From contig NW_026570677.1 in NCBI RefSeq assembly GCF_019649055.1, positions 1 through 19,913 of the forward strand: a DNA stretch of 19,913 nt, written 5' to 3'. Both the position numbers and the translations under genes were made by a program. The first letter of the stretch is position 1; each line of letters opens with the position of its first letter. The DNA comes from Paramacrobiotus metropolitanus. Taxonomy: Eukaryota; Tardigrada; Eutardigrada; Parachela; Macrobiotidae. Positions 7,948 to 17,274 of the stretch are shown here, in pieces. The notes beneath the pieces were generated by a model. The model did not search any database. It saw only the letters and a program-made list of their open reading frames with translations, and was not told the DNA's origin.

Positions 7948-9033
7948 TCATAGCAACATCGATATTCTTATGCCCGCATTACGATCATCTGTATGAAAGA
8001 GGTGATTAGCAAGCGGTTTATGGCAAATCACAAAAGACTTTCTATACAACCACATTTTCAGTGCCTGTACACGAAGAAGAGCCTGTGTCCTGAGCTCCGG
8101 CACCGCCGCTCCAAATATAATAGGGTCGATAGTGGTGTGGATAAGTTTCAAAATGCGGCAAACCTGTAGAAACGCTAGACTGTTCAGATGTGGAGCTGCC
8201 AGGTAATACAGGTTCATCGGCGTCCAGCAGATCATAATACTAAAGGTCATCAACGACAGTAACGTGATGGGAATCGTGGAGCGCTTTACTGCGGCTCGTT
8301 TAGGCTGCGGTAAATGCGGTGTTGTTTGCAAAGTCGTATTACTCGATCGAGTTAAGGTCGGATTGTTGTCACGAGTAGCGATCATTGGCGAAGTCTTGAG
8401 TGTGCGTCTCCTAAAAAGGAAATAGGGATACGCTGCTGCCACTGCAATTTCCGGCAGAATGTAGAACAGCCAATTATAAGCCGGCAACCACTGCGACTGT
8501 ACAGGCGTTGGATTACGGAATGTGCAGTAGACATTGTCCATTTGGCCAAGATACAGATAAGCGTCCACCGTGATCGTCGGAATAGCGTACAGTTGCACGA
8601 CAACACAACTGCCCAGACAGGCCAATACCGCCATTTTCTTAGTGTGCTGGTTACGGTAAAAGAACGGCCAGGCAATGGCGCACACCCTGTTCAGCGTGAT
8701 CAGCATGTGTGACAGCGGAATCAACGGGCCGGTAGCGGTTGACACAAACCGAAAGAATGTGCAAAATTGCGGCCAGTGATCAGGCGACAAAAGATACTTT
8801 ACTCCAAGAAGAAACGGGTTTTGCTGGAAAAAGGCGCTGATTATATTGGAAATAAGCAGATTGATTACGTAGACGCTAAACGGTGTTAAAGTACTTCGGA
8901 CTTGATAATACAGATACAGAAGCGCCAGGTTGCCGGCAAGAGAAGTTAGGCAAGAAAATGCCGCCATCCATTGGAGGTACGTAAAACTTTGGATGAAGCC
9001 TGGGGAGGAATAATTTGACATTGTTGCATTCAT
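7948..9033 (-). CDS. intronless class A-like seven-transmembrane receptor, divergent, ligand unknown
   Basis: The frame is open from 9075, but the second ATG at 9033 is preferred: it leaves a short extracellular N-terminus with N-glycosylation sites (NAT at 2, NYS at 7) and a protein of 361 residues. Seven hydrophobic segments are visible. TM1 carries GN (34-35); TM2 has INLLISN with Asn63 where most class A receptors have Asp; TM3 ends NRV (115-117) in place of DRY. Cys91 and Cys170 could form the conserved TM3-ECL2 disulphide. TM5 contains Pro194; TM6 has the classical CWTP (269-272); TM7 ends DPIIF (303-307) in place of NPxxY. Loop 3 is about 40 residues, Thr/Asn-rich then basic. It would sit in the plasma membrane, possibly as a chemosensory or orphan peptide receptor. 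It is convergent with the BTB-kelch gene. A decayed paralogue lies at 1400-2014. Confidence 0.85.
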   Translation of the reverse strand: MNATMSNYSSPGFIQSFTYLQWMAAFSCLTSLAGNLALLYLYYQVRSTLTPFSVYVINLLISNIISAFFQQNPFLLGVKYLLSPDHWPQFCTFFRFVSTATGPLIPLSHMLITLNRVCAIAWPFFYRNQHTKKMAVLACLGSCVVVQLYAIPTITVDAYLYLGQMDNVYCTFRNPTPVQSQWLPAYNWLFYILPEIAVAAAYPYFLFRRRTLKTSPMIATRDNNPTLTRSSNTTLQTTPHLPQPKRAAVKRSTIPITLLSLMTFSIMICWTPMNLYYLAAPHLNSLAFLQVCRILKLIHTTIDPIIFGAAVPELRTQALLRVQALKMWLYRKSFVICHKPLANHLFHTDDRNAGIRISMLL

Positions 9034-11048
9034 TACGTCGCACCTTTTTCCAAAAATTGCTTTAAAAATTACCACGTATCGTTTGTGGAAAATGTTGGCT
9101 GGGGCAGGTTTTTTGTTTAGTACCTACGCATTTCGTTTCAGGCACCAAGATGAACATTCTCTGCGTTCACTGTTCGATCGAAACAGCAAAAACAGAATAA
9201 TTATTCCGACAAATAAACACTCTCACAAATATCGCCGTTCGGTATAAATTGGTGTTTGATTAAAAATTTACTCAAAGTTTCTTACATCCGTGGGAATCTC
9301 GTGCTCTGACGGGGGCGATATGCTTTTAGCTTGACTAAACGCAGAATAGAAGGCGTGTTTCACGATTCGATGGTTGCGGTTGCCTTTGGGTTCAGGGCTG
9401 ATTAACTAATAATACCTCGCAACTGTTTTCTAGGAATTATACCATACCTTTTCCCCAAACCTGCGGTGAACATGCTTCGTTCATTTCAAAAGATAGCGCC
9501 CCCGTCTTGATCGATCCATAATCGATCGTCGGCTGCATGCGATGTGGCTACGTTGATGGACAACAGCTTAATGGATTTACATTTGAATGGGCAGAACTGT
9601 AATTATTATAAATTAGTGCCTAAGGCGGAAGCAATTTGAGAATCTACTCCGCAGTGTACTCTACGAATTGGAGGAAAACGCTTATAATTAAAATGGTGCG
9701 ATACTTAGCCGAAGGAGTTATCGTTATCACGTAGTGACTGCCAGGATGATGGACTGTTCAGTCTTAAAGAAGTGGTAGCAGTGCAGAAATTGCCAGAACT
9801 TTATATATCTGCGTCTGCTTGGCTTACAAGTAAATTGCATTGTTCACAAATAAGCAGCGATTTGGTAGCTTCATTTCGAGTTCTTCGGCTTTATCGCTTA
9901 TACTACAACACTCAAGTACAGTACTCGTACACATATACCATGAACAAGCACTGCTCTCTAGTCTCGAGTTCTCAAGCCTCAACTCAGATTACGATGCCAG
10001 AACAAGAACAAGCAACCAGATTGCTCTCGGCGCTTAATATCGATGCAGATGTACCGTGTTAAAGTTCGGTTCTGCTTACGTAGAAGTACATCGGCAAGCT
10101 CTCTCCTTTGAACTTCATCTGTGTGATGTTACTACAACATACTATAGCAATGTTGCTATTGCATTGCACTTCGAACTGCTGATGATTTGGTAATGAAAGC
10201 TTCTATGAAGCTTCCAGCTGTGTAGGTTGGAAAATAATTCAAGGTCACCAAAGCTATGAGGTATGATTATAAAATCAGGAAGACACCGGATCACAGACTA
10301 CTCTAGACGCTAGACGTTAAGACGCTACATTAGGCGCTTATTATACTTTAGGATTATCCCGTACGTAAGTAAGAACCATAACAAATATCAAGAATCACAG
10401 CCACTCCCTGATCCTCTAAGTCTGTCTAGCCTGCTTCCACTACTGGAAAGCTGGCGATAACAGTCAGTCGTCAGAACAGAAAGAAGCTGGTGGACACATC
10501 CGCTTCAACACTTCCTGTGCTGTTCCACTCACCGAACAATACGGAGCATGAATAATTGTATGCGAAAAGTGTGTTTAGGCCATTGGAATACAGTTGTTGT
10601 AAAGGTACTTCGAGCTAGTGCTGGCAAACCGGTTGAATACTCGAAAGTCGCCTTTATTTGAAATTTGAAAGTCACCCTTAATTTCCATTCTGCCTGTGAG
10701 CTTATTTGGAGCTTTCTTTCTTGCTTACGTGCTGGAAATATTCTGAGCGATTGTAAGCGAAGTGGTGCATGTTCATGCTTAAAATTTGGGAACGACCGAA
10801 ATAACGCATTCCACTCCTGTGATTCATCAGTAAAAAAGTATCGGTCGCGTAGACCACTTTGCATCGATATCCGCAACACAGTGGGAGGCAGCGATTGCAG
10901 CTGTTTTTAATGCTTATTATCTCCTGTACCTTAATTACAGCCACCATACTTATCTTTTCTGGCTTGTCGCCTGTGTGGTCGCCGGTAAATCTGCAGTCTG
11001 GTGACCGAAGACCCAACAGTTCAGCCATGATAACATCATAATCAATAA
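9034..11048. other. about 2 kb of intergenic DNA without a convincing gene
   Basis: Upstream DNA of the GPCR followed by stop-rich sequence. Small features only: a perfect hairpin ATAGCAA-TG-TTGCTAT near 10146; two GAAAGTC-type blocks at about 10643-10683 (GAAAGTCGCCTTTATTT and GAAAGTCACCCTTAATTT); and a TACTCGTA octamer at 9922-9929. Open frames here are short, overlap on both strands and show no recognisable domain. Confidence 0.5.
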
Positions 11049-11054
11049 TTTATT
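11049..11054 (-). terminator. polyadenylation signal of secreted protein gene A (AATAAA on minus)
   Basis: TTTATT on plus reads AATAAA on minus, 99 bases beyond the TAA of the gene ending at 11153. Confidence 0.5.
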
Positions 11055-11152
11055 ATTATAAATAGTATTATCAATATGAATTCTGCTCTGCACCGCACAG
11101 GTCATTAAAGAAGTAGTGCATAATTTAGTGGTGATGCTTACAGCGCCTAATA

Positions 11153-12014
11153 TTAATTACGCTTTGGAACGGGAATTATGGGGTTTGACGTATGACCATT
11201 GTTCGCTTGCGCCTTCCCGCGTGCCGGTGCTTTCTCGCGGCCTTTCTGCACGTTTCGTCCCTTAGTGTTACTAGACGGCGCGGGTTTCCTCTGTCGCTGA
11301 TCGACTGCATGGGGCGCTGGTGCGGGCGGTGCCGGTGATGGCATCGATGGGTATGTTGTGTAGTCATAATAGTAAGTAGGCGTATAGGGGCAGGAGCAGT
11401 AGCAGGAATATCCATTCTCAATTACTGTACACCCGTAACCGTAGCATGTAACGCCCTGACAAGGGTAGCGGGTTGGATAGGGCGTGGTCGAGGTGGGATT
11501 GGCCAGATACAGACTGCCACTGGCCGAATTACTCATCGACATTCCCGTGCCGTTGCCGATGACCTGCGACTGGCTGATAACATTGTGGTGCTGCCCGTTG
11601 CTGGTGCTGTTGGATTGGCTGTTCTGGTTGTTCTGCAGGACACCGGTTTGCGCGTTACCATAGGCATTCACGTAGTTACTGCCGGAGGCGGCGGCTGGTT
11701 TGGCGGTCACTGTAGGGTCATACTGCAGGCTGGAGCTGCTGCCGCCTCCGATGCTCAGCGATGTGCCGGAGGCAATGTTTTGAGACTGACCCACAGAGTT
11801 GTGGTTACCATCGTCCAGGGCGGTTGCTTGCTGAATGTTCAACTGGACTTGGCCATTAGTCGCTCCCCCGCTTCCGGATGATCCACTTGAACCGCCTGTG
11901 CTCCCTGCAAATACATCGCATTTAGAGCGCACAATTCACGTTAAAATCGTAATACATACCCAGAGCAATAGGCAATATTATCGCAAGCAATAAAGCTACC
12001 AACAAACGGTGCAT
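11153..12014 (-). CDS. secreted Asn/Gln/Ser/Gly-rich repeat protein, paralogue A; unrecognised family
   Basis: Two exons: 12014-11960 encodes a signal peptide (MHRLLVALLLAIILPIALG), the intron is 11959-11905 (GTATGT...TTGCAG, 55 bp, phase 1), and exon 2 is 11904-11153. The product is 268 residues. After a Gly/Ser linker, about residues 38-82 and 106-154 form two related units with the pattern dG..(N/H)..V..SQ.I..GT..S (GNHNSVGQSQNIASGTSLS; NGQHHNVISQSQVIGNGTG). Sequons NST (117) and NGT (136) fit secretion. Six cysteines at 167, 172, 177, 186, 188 and 190 lie in a Tyr/Pro-rich stretch with GYSCYCSC, a little EGF-like but with cramped end spacing. The tail after DQRQRK is strongly basic with KGR and ARGK motifs. 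A structural, mucosal or cuticular protein, or a precursor cleaved at the dibasic site, are guesses. It is transcribed away from paralogue B. Confidence 0.82.
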
Positions 12015-12028
12015 CGCTATTATTACTG

Positions 12029-12036
12029 TACGAGTA
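12029..12036. promoter_or_regulatory. TACGAGTA octamer just upstream of gene A start
   Basis: One of seven exact copies in the window of TACTCGTA or its complement. This one ends 15 bases from the ATG of gene A. No binding factor is known to me. Confidence 0.25.
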
Positions 12037-12118
12037 TATATCGAAAAGGATGGAAAGTTTTCGAATGAGAGAATGATAATGTTTTGAATTATATCGTTTT
12101 CCGAGAATGGTTTGGTGA

Positions 12119-12126
12119 TTTTTATA
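12119..12126 (-). promoter_or_regulatory. candidate TATA box of gene A
   Basis: The minus strand reads TATAAAAA about 105 bases before the ATG at 12014, a spacing comparable to the candidate box of the divergent paralogue B. Confidence 0.4.
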
Positions 12127-13175
12127 CCAAATGGTTCACTATCAGGCGTTCAGTTGCGGCGTACTAACTGGTAAATACGGAAACGGTTAAATAATCTTTG
12201 ATCTGTTCGCAGTTACTTTTAACATACTCGATCTACCGGAAGTGCAAGTTCGACACGAACAACACAGCTACGCGTATACGTAATACACAATAAAGTGGAC
12301 ACCGTAAGCTTACGCACATAACCAGATGTACTGGTTTAAGGTTTTAGAGTCCTTTCAGTGGTGGCATGTACAATATGTAATATTTGAAGTATGCGATAAG
12401 AGGAAGACTAAGCAGTTTACTGCTAATTACAGATTTTCTATGGGAATTTGATTGTTTTCTTTGCTAATTTACAAGCGTTCGGATTGCATTTTGCACTTGT
12501 TGAATTAAACGTTTCTCAAGGCTGTAAACGTGAAGCAGGATGCATATAGTCCCATGTACTGATGCACACAGAAAGGCACTCATAAGGATATTAACTATAT
12601 TTTGCAACGGAAAACGGAAAAAATGGTGGTACCAGTGGACATTTGTTTAAAAACTAGTAAACTGTTACGGTGCTCGTACACGTTTTATGTTTACAAACAA
12701 AGTTTTGCGCTTAACCGCTAGGTCCTCGAATCGTCCGCAGTGCGCTCGGTACAAATTGCGTGTTTCAGTTCCGACTTTGCAGTACTGTATGTGGTAAGAT
12801 ACTAGTAATAATAATAGTAAATTCTATGCATTTTGAGTCCTCGACTGACGACTGTGCAAACACTGCAATGAATGCACAGCCGGCCAGCGAATGAGCGTTG
12901 CCGGTGGTTTTCCATTACACAACCGCCAAACGGTTTTACGTGTCTGTTTAGAACTTTAACGCATCAGAGTCGTAACAACACAGATGATATTAGTGTCATA
13001 TTACGAAGACGAAATTCCGGTATGGCACAAAGAGCGCGCTTAATTACTGAAAATCTTAAATAATTACGAACAGATCAAAGAACAGATCAAAATCATCCAA
13101 GTTTGCCATTTGGGTCACATCATCAGTTTTTGCCAGTTTTGCGGATTGCCGAACGTTTCGGTGCAGTGCTGTTAC
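12127..13175. promoter_or_regulatory. shared intergenic region between divergent secreted-protein genes
   Basis: About 1.05 kb lies between the two candidate TATA boxes. It holds a 12-bp tandem duplication (13068-13091) and no supported ORF or RNA. By position it must contain the upstream regulatory DNA of both paralogues. Confidence 0.45.
13068..13091. repeat. tandem 12-bp duplication
   Basis: GAACAGATCAAA occurs twice back to back with no mismatch. Confidence 0.75.
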
Positions 13176-13183
13176 TATAAATA
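13176..13183 (+). promoter_or_regulatory. candidate TATA box of gene B
   Basis: TATAAATA lies 87 bases before the ATG at 13263, leaving room for a leader of about 55 bases. Confidence 0.5.
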
Positions 13184-13262
13184 GGACGAATGTATCTATA
13201 AGGTAATTTACCGTTCGTTTTTCGTGAGATTGCTTAAAGTAGAATCGTATTTTAGTAGCAAG

Positions 13263-14088
13263 ATGCAGAGTTTAATTTTGTTTCTCTGTTGTCTGTCAGC
13301 ATCACCAGAAGTATTCGGTAAGTAGAAAATAAAGAACTTTGAATTTCTACGAACTTGACATGGTTAACCCATGCCAATGTGGCAATGTCGTAGGTGATAC
13401 GGGTGGCAACAATGGAGCATCCTCTAACGGGCAAGCAACGAACGGACAAGTTGACCTTAACATTCAGCAGTCATCGGCGCTGGACAACGGTAATCAGCTT
13501 TCGGTGGGCAACTCGCAAAGCAGTCTGTCCGGCACATCAATATCCTTTAACAACAATATCAACGGCGGTCTTCAATTTGATCCAACGCTTCTTGTAAATC
13601 CGTACATTTCGGGCAGTAATTCGGCCAATTCGTACGGCAGTGGTACCACCGGAATCCTACAAAACAGCCACCAGAGCTATTCCAACAGCACCAACGACGG
13701 CCAACATCATTCGGTGGTCAGTCAGTCGCATATCACCGGCAACGGCACCGGACTCTCGCTTAACAATTACGCCAGTGGCGCTATTTCGGCCAGCAACAGC
13801 ACAGACAGACCGCAGTACTATACAACTATGTATTATTATCCGTGCCCCGGTTGTCCACCACCACCGTGTTGCCCTACTCCAGGACCGCCCTTTTTCAGCG
13901 CAACCGATTCACCAATGCCCGCGCACTCTGATCAGAGACAACGCAAAATAGCGCCTCGGGCGAGAACGAGGAACCAGCAGCAAAAAGGACGAGGACAAGC
14001 CAAAGCGCACGAGAAGCTGCAGTGCGTATTAATCCTACTACTGCTCAACGAAAAGTGCGTAGCAAACTTTGAAATGTGTAGTGAGTAA
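13263..14088 (+). CDS. secreted Asn/Gln/Ser/Gly-rich repeat protein, paralogue B; unrecognised family
   Basis: Exon 1, 13263-13317, encodes a signal peptide (MQSLILFLCCLSASPEVFG). The intron is 13318-13393 (GTAAGT...TCGTAG, 76 bp, phase 1) and exon 2 runs from 13394 to TAA at 14086-14088, giving 249 residues. Exon 1 length, phase and split Gly codon are identical to paralogue A. Shared blocks include ATNGQVDLNIQQ, DNGNQLSVGNSQ, the YDP-like FDPT, NSTNDGQHHSVVSQS, GNGTG and DQRQRK.AP, roughly half identical over the first 130 mature residues. The two internal units of paralogue A are present here too, so the internal duplication predates the gene duplication. The middle is Pro/Cys/Tyr-rich (YYYPCPGCPPPPCC), with fewer cysteines and without the GYSCYCSC motif. 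The last 22 codons (CVLILLLLNEKCVANF...) are unlike A and may reflect a frameshift. Function is unknown. Confidence 0.8.
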
Positions 14089-14200
14089 TGCAAACTCTAA
14101 ATTATAAGGATAAGGGAAAATTGCCGCAGTGAGATGTGCAGACAAATTTTTTGTACGTTTACATCTAACAACAAACAACCATACTATAGTACATGTTAAT

Positions 14201-14215
14201 AATAAACTAAATAAA
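14201..14215 (+). terminator. polyadenylation signals of gene B
   Basis: Two AATAAA hexamers (14201-14206 and 14210-14215) lie 113 and 122 bases after the TAA of paralogue B. Confidence 0.55.
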
Positions 14216-16929
14216 AAAGCCGTAATCATTTAAGTATAGCTGCAAAAACAGTTACATGAAGTTAACAGAAACCAGCACACAGCGGAAAATTCGAAGGACA
14301 AACAAAGATAAAAGTGCTGCAATTGTTTAACGTACGGTTACGATTCGAATTGTAACAATACGTTTTTAAAGGTCATGGCGCAAAAACAAAATCCGCATTA
14401 TCAGTACAAGTAGCAAACAGAGATTAAAAATTAGAGAATTTAAGTTTGCTTTCAGCCCCATAAATTAAAAAGGTACGAGTAATTTTCAAAATAACCGCGG
14501 CAAAAAATTTTGCTACCACTATTACTTTTTCCCGCACCCAGTAGTTTTATCAAACAGGCTTTCCCGTCTAAATGCCAAAGTTTTGATTCAGTCCGTGTCT
14601 GCGCTGTGATGTCGATGCGTCCCTCGCGACGGAGAGCATATCTCTCGTTAGTCTCGTTCAATGGGACCAGCTCGTGCATGTACAGCATAATAGAACTTCG
14701 CGTTTGTCCCGTTTACCGGTACAAAATCTTATAATAATATAGCCTCGCTACTTCAGGAGCGTGGTGAAGTGCGACCTGAAAGCATTTGAACGATTATAAG
14801 CAATCGAGCTCTTTCTTATTTTGAACACAGTTAAGTAATATATAGTATTAACTGGACGTCACTCTTAAGCTTAACTAACCATAAATTTTTTTAATTAGTG
14901 TAAATCTGCGTAAGCATACTCTACTTACGGCTGCCTCCGAAAAAAAAACTAACCAAAAATCTAAATTCGGCAAACAAGCTTTTCTCATAAGAAATATCTA
15001 TTGGTTTATAAAACAAGAAAACAGGACGGTATCTATAGGTCGAAAGGTCACGATACGGGTACGGCATCGCATTCACAGCACTTCACTCTGCGCCGAATCT
15101 GCCGATCTAACGAACTGAATGCAACAAATTTTGCTATTCTATTAGGATATCGGTTACCGTTCGAGTACTGTAATAAAATAATCGGTGTGTTGATGTCTGT
15201 ACCTTTATATTGAACATTTCGCTTTTCTACACGTATTCGTGCGTGAATCTGCTGAGAAAGAAAGGCGACGTTTCTGTTGACAAAATATATATACTCGTTT
15301 ATGATATTATCTCGCATTTCTTGACCCATGGTGGGCGTTCGCAACGATAAGCGCACTAGTGACACTTCCTCTTTCTTAAACATACTTGTCTCTAAAAGAA
15401 GCAAGCCGTTCGATCATGGGCGGACAACAGGCCCTCGCTGAAATCCGGCGGCCCGGGATACAGAGCACCATTTGGTTTGCTGCCTTATTAAAATTGAACT
15501 CGAGTAGAGTGTCTCAAAATTCAAGTAACCTTTTTTACGGTACCAGTGATTGCTACAAAGTTTGCAAAATTTGATACGGCATAATTGTATCGCGTTAGGG
15601 AGCAGCATTTCATCCATATCCACAACTGGGTTGATAAAATTGGATGGTATCATTTGGAATGCCTGAATGCCTGGAATGCCTGAATGGTGCTCTGATTCTC
15701 CTCTGAAATTAATATCGGTGAGTGATTTGTTTTGACACATTTTTTAAGTACATTGTTGTACAAGTATCTTCGCTTCAGGCAAGGTGCGTTTATTGAGCTT
15801 TTAATTGGTACTTGACTCGCATTCAAGCATTCAATCTGCATAAAAGACTTTAATTGTTAATTTTTCTGAACCACATACAGTAAGTGTGAGAAATATGAGA
15901 GAGGGTGAAATACTCGTATGAGTGTAAAATATGAATGTGTGAACAGCCACCGGTTTTCTTTGTTTAACAAATTTATATGTAATCCACGTGATTAAATTTA
16001 CTGATATTATTATGAAATATGCGGTAGAGTACTTTCAAATTATAATAGGGCAACCCGTTCTGGGAAGTCAATTCACATGCCGACTACACTGAGTGGGCTG
16101 GGACACATTCTTTTTGTCTGTGTTGCCGGCTGCGTGTTATTGCAGCATACCTAATAAGAATGCAATACTTTTACCGGGCCAGTAATTAATGATTAACAGG
16201 CAACATATTACAGTACACAATTGTTGCCTTCGTTGAAACACAGGCTCTCGCGCGGTACAATTAGCATAATGCCGCTTTGACGATATTAGCCGGGCATCGA
16301 TCGATACCCATCCATTTACAGTTGCCATTTATCCCCCGTAAAATAAGCATGGGTATTCGATCGTTGCAAAAACCTCGTCTACCTCTATGCTCTTTTCCAT
16401 TCCAGCAGACATCCAAAAGTAATCCTCCTAATGACTACTTCTCCGGCATCTCCGCTGCGGCAACTACCTGCCAGCTGATCCATTCCGTCATTACATGCAC
16501 CACAGCGTAACACCGAACTGAGACCTGTACACCGACGCATCCACTGCATCGGGGTTTGATTAGTTCAATTTCTCTGTAGAATGTCCATTTCCTTGAATGC
16601 TTCTTTACGGGAATATGCAGGCGCATATCTGTAGAATAATCCGCTACCATAGAAGCCATAGATGCGCATCCCGCAGTGGGGAGACAAATTGCTCCATTTC
16701 ACGCCGACTGCGCGGATCGTGTACAGATATACACGGCCATCGGCTGTGCATCTAACCGTCTAAACGAATTACAACCGGCATTGATCGAATGTGCACCATC
16801 GTCTGCGTCATCCGTTGTTTATTAACCTTCGGGGAACGGCTTAGTGTGTGGGCTCATGACATGCAGTGATACTGCGCTATCTTCTTCATAATATCCTCGT
16901 GCGTTCGGTTTTCAGGTTGTCGCGACGCC
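14216..16929. other. intergenic DNA and upstream region of the peptide-type GPCR
   Basis: About 2.7 kb with stops in all frames and no supported gene. It contains TACTCGTA-type octamers at 14474-14481 and 15911-15918 and a 17-bp tandem repeat at 15655-15688. A more GC-rich patch near 15414-15480 is open on both strands but has no recognisable domain or splice context. A TTTTCAG at about 16912-16918 lies just ahead of the GPCR ATG and may be the acceptor of a 5' UTR intron. Confidence 0.45.
15655..15688. repeat. 17-bp tandem duplication
   Basis: TGGAATGCCTGAATGCC is followed directly by TGGAATGCCTGAATGGT, identical at the first 15 positions. A short minisatellite-like duplication in non-coding DNA. 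Confidence 0.7.
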
Positions 16930-17274
16930 ATGCTCGTGATCGTTTTTCTCTTGTTATGCGCTGAGGAAATTCGCGGAGCGTTCAACGGTAGTGGTCAAGT
17001 GTGCGAGGGATGTGTTAGCGGGATGCAGGAAGGTCTGGGTGAACCGGCGGGAATGGGTGATGCACTACTGGCCCAGTGGTATAATGATACCCTGGCGCAG
17101 TGGCTCCTGGCGACAGCGGCCATGGAAGCCGTGGCCTCCACGCCGCTCAGCTATCGTGTCATCGCCACCAGTATGCATGTGGTCATCTTCTGCCTGGGCG
17201 TTACCGGCAACGTCATGCTCATCATCGTCGTGCACAAGTCCAAGTTCTTGCGAAGCCCGACGTATCGATACTTG
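16930..17274 (+). CDS. first coding exon of a class A, peptide-type GPCR (N-terminus and TM1)
   Basis: ATG at 16930 opens a signal peptide (MLVIVFLLLCAEEIRGA), followed by an extracellular region of about 60 residues with sequons NGS (19) and NDT (near 52). TM1 follows: VIATSMHVVIFCLGVTGNVMLIIVV, given here as VIATSMHVVIF then CLGVTGNVML, with the conserved GN. Intracellular loop 1 is KSKFLRSPTYRYL, very typical of peptide receptors of the thyrotropin-releasing-hormone/RFamide/neuropeptide group (K/R-x-x-x-R-S/T-P-T). The exon ends at a strong donor, TTG/GTAAGA (GT at 17275-17276), phase 0, exactly where TM2 (usually SLAVADL) should begin. No TM2 exon is found in the remaining 2.6 kb, so the gene continues past the window. 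Unlike the receptor at 7948-9033 it has introns and a cleavable signal peptide. Its exact ligand class cannot be assigned. Confidence 0.78.

Noticed and set aside
9772-10062. Plus-strand open frame of about 96 codons.
   Set aside because: No domain, no splice context, low-complexity Ser/Gln content, and a competing frame in the same stretch.
10529-11041. Overlapping open frames on both strands.
   Set aside because: None has a recognisable domain or start context, and they exclude each other.
11585-11881. Open frame on the plus strand opposite secreted gene A.
   Set aside because: It is the complement of a well-supported coding exon with a conserved paralogue; the composition reflects the opposite strand.
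12872-13063. Short plus-strand open frame in the shared promoter region.
   Set aside because: Short, without homology to anything in the window, and located between two divergent genes.
15386-15740. GC-richer patch open on both strands (for example GGQQALAEIRRPG).
   Set aside because: No family resemblance and no convincing splice sites; probably chance.
16277-16659. Open frames on both strands upstream of the peptide-type GPCR.
   Set aside because: No domain or splice support; the region more likely holds promoter or 5' UTR intron sequence.
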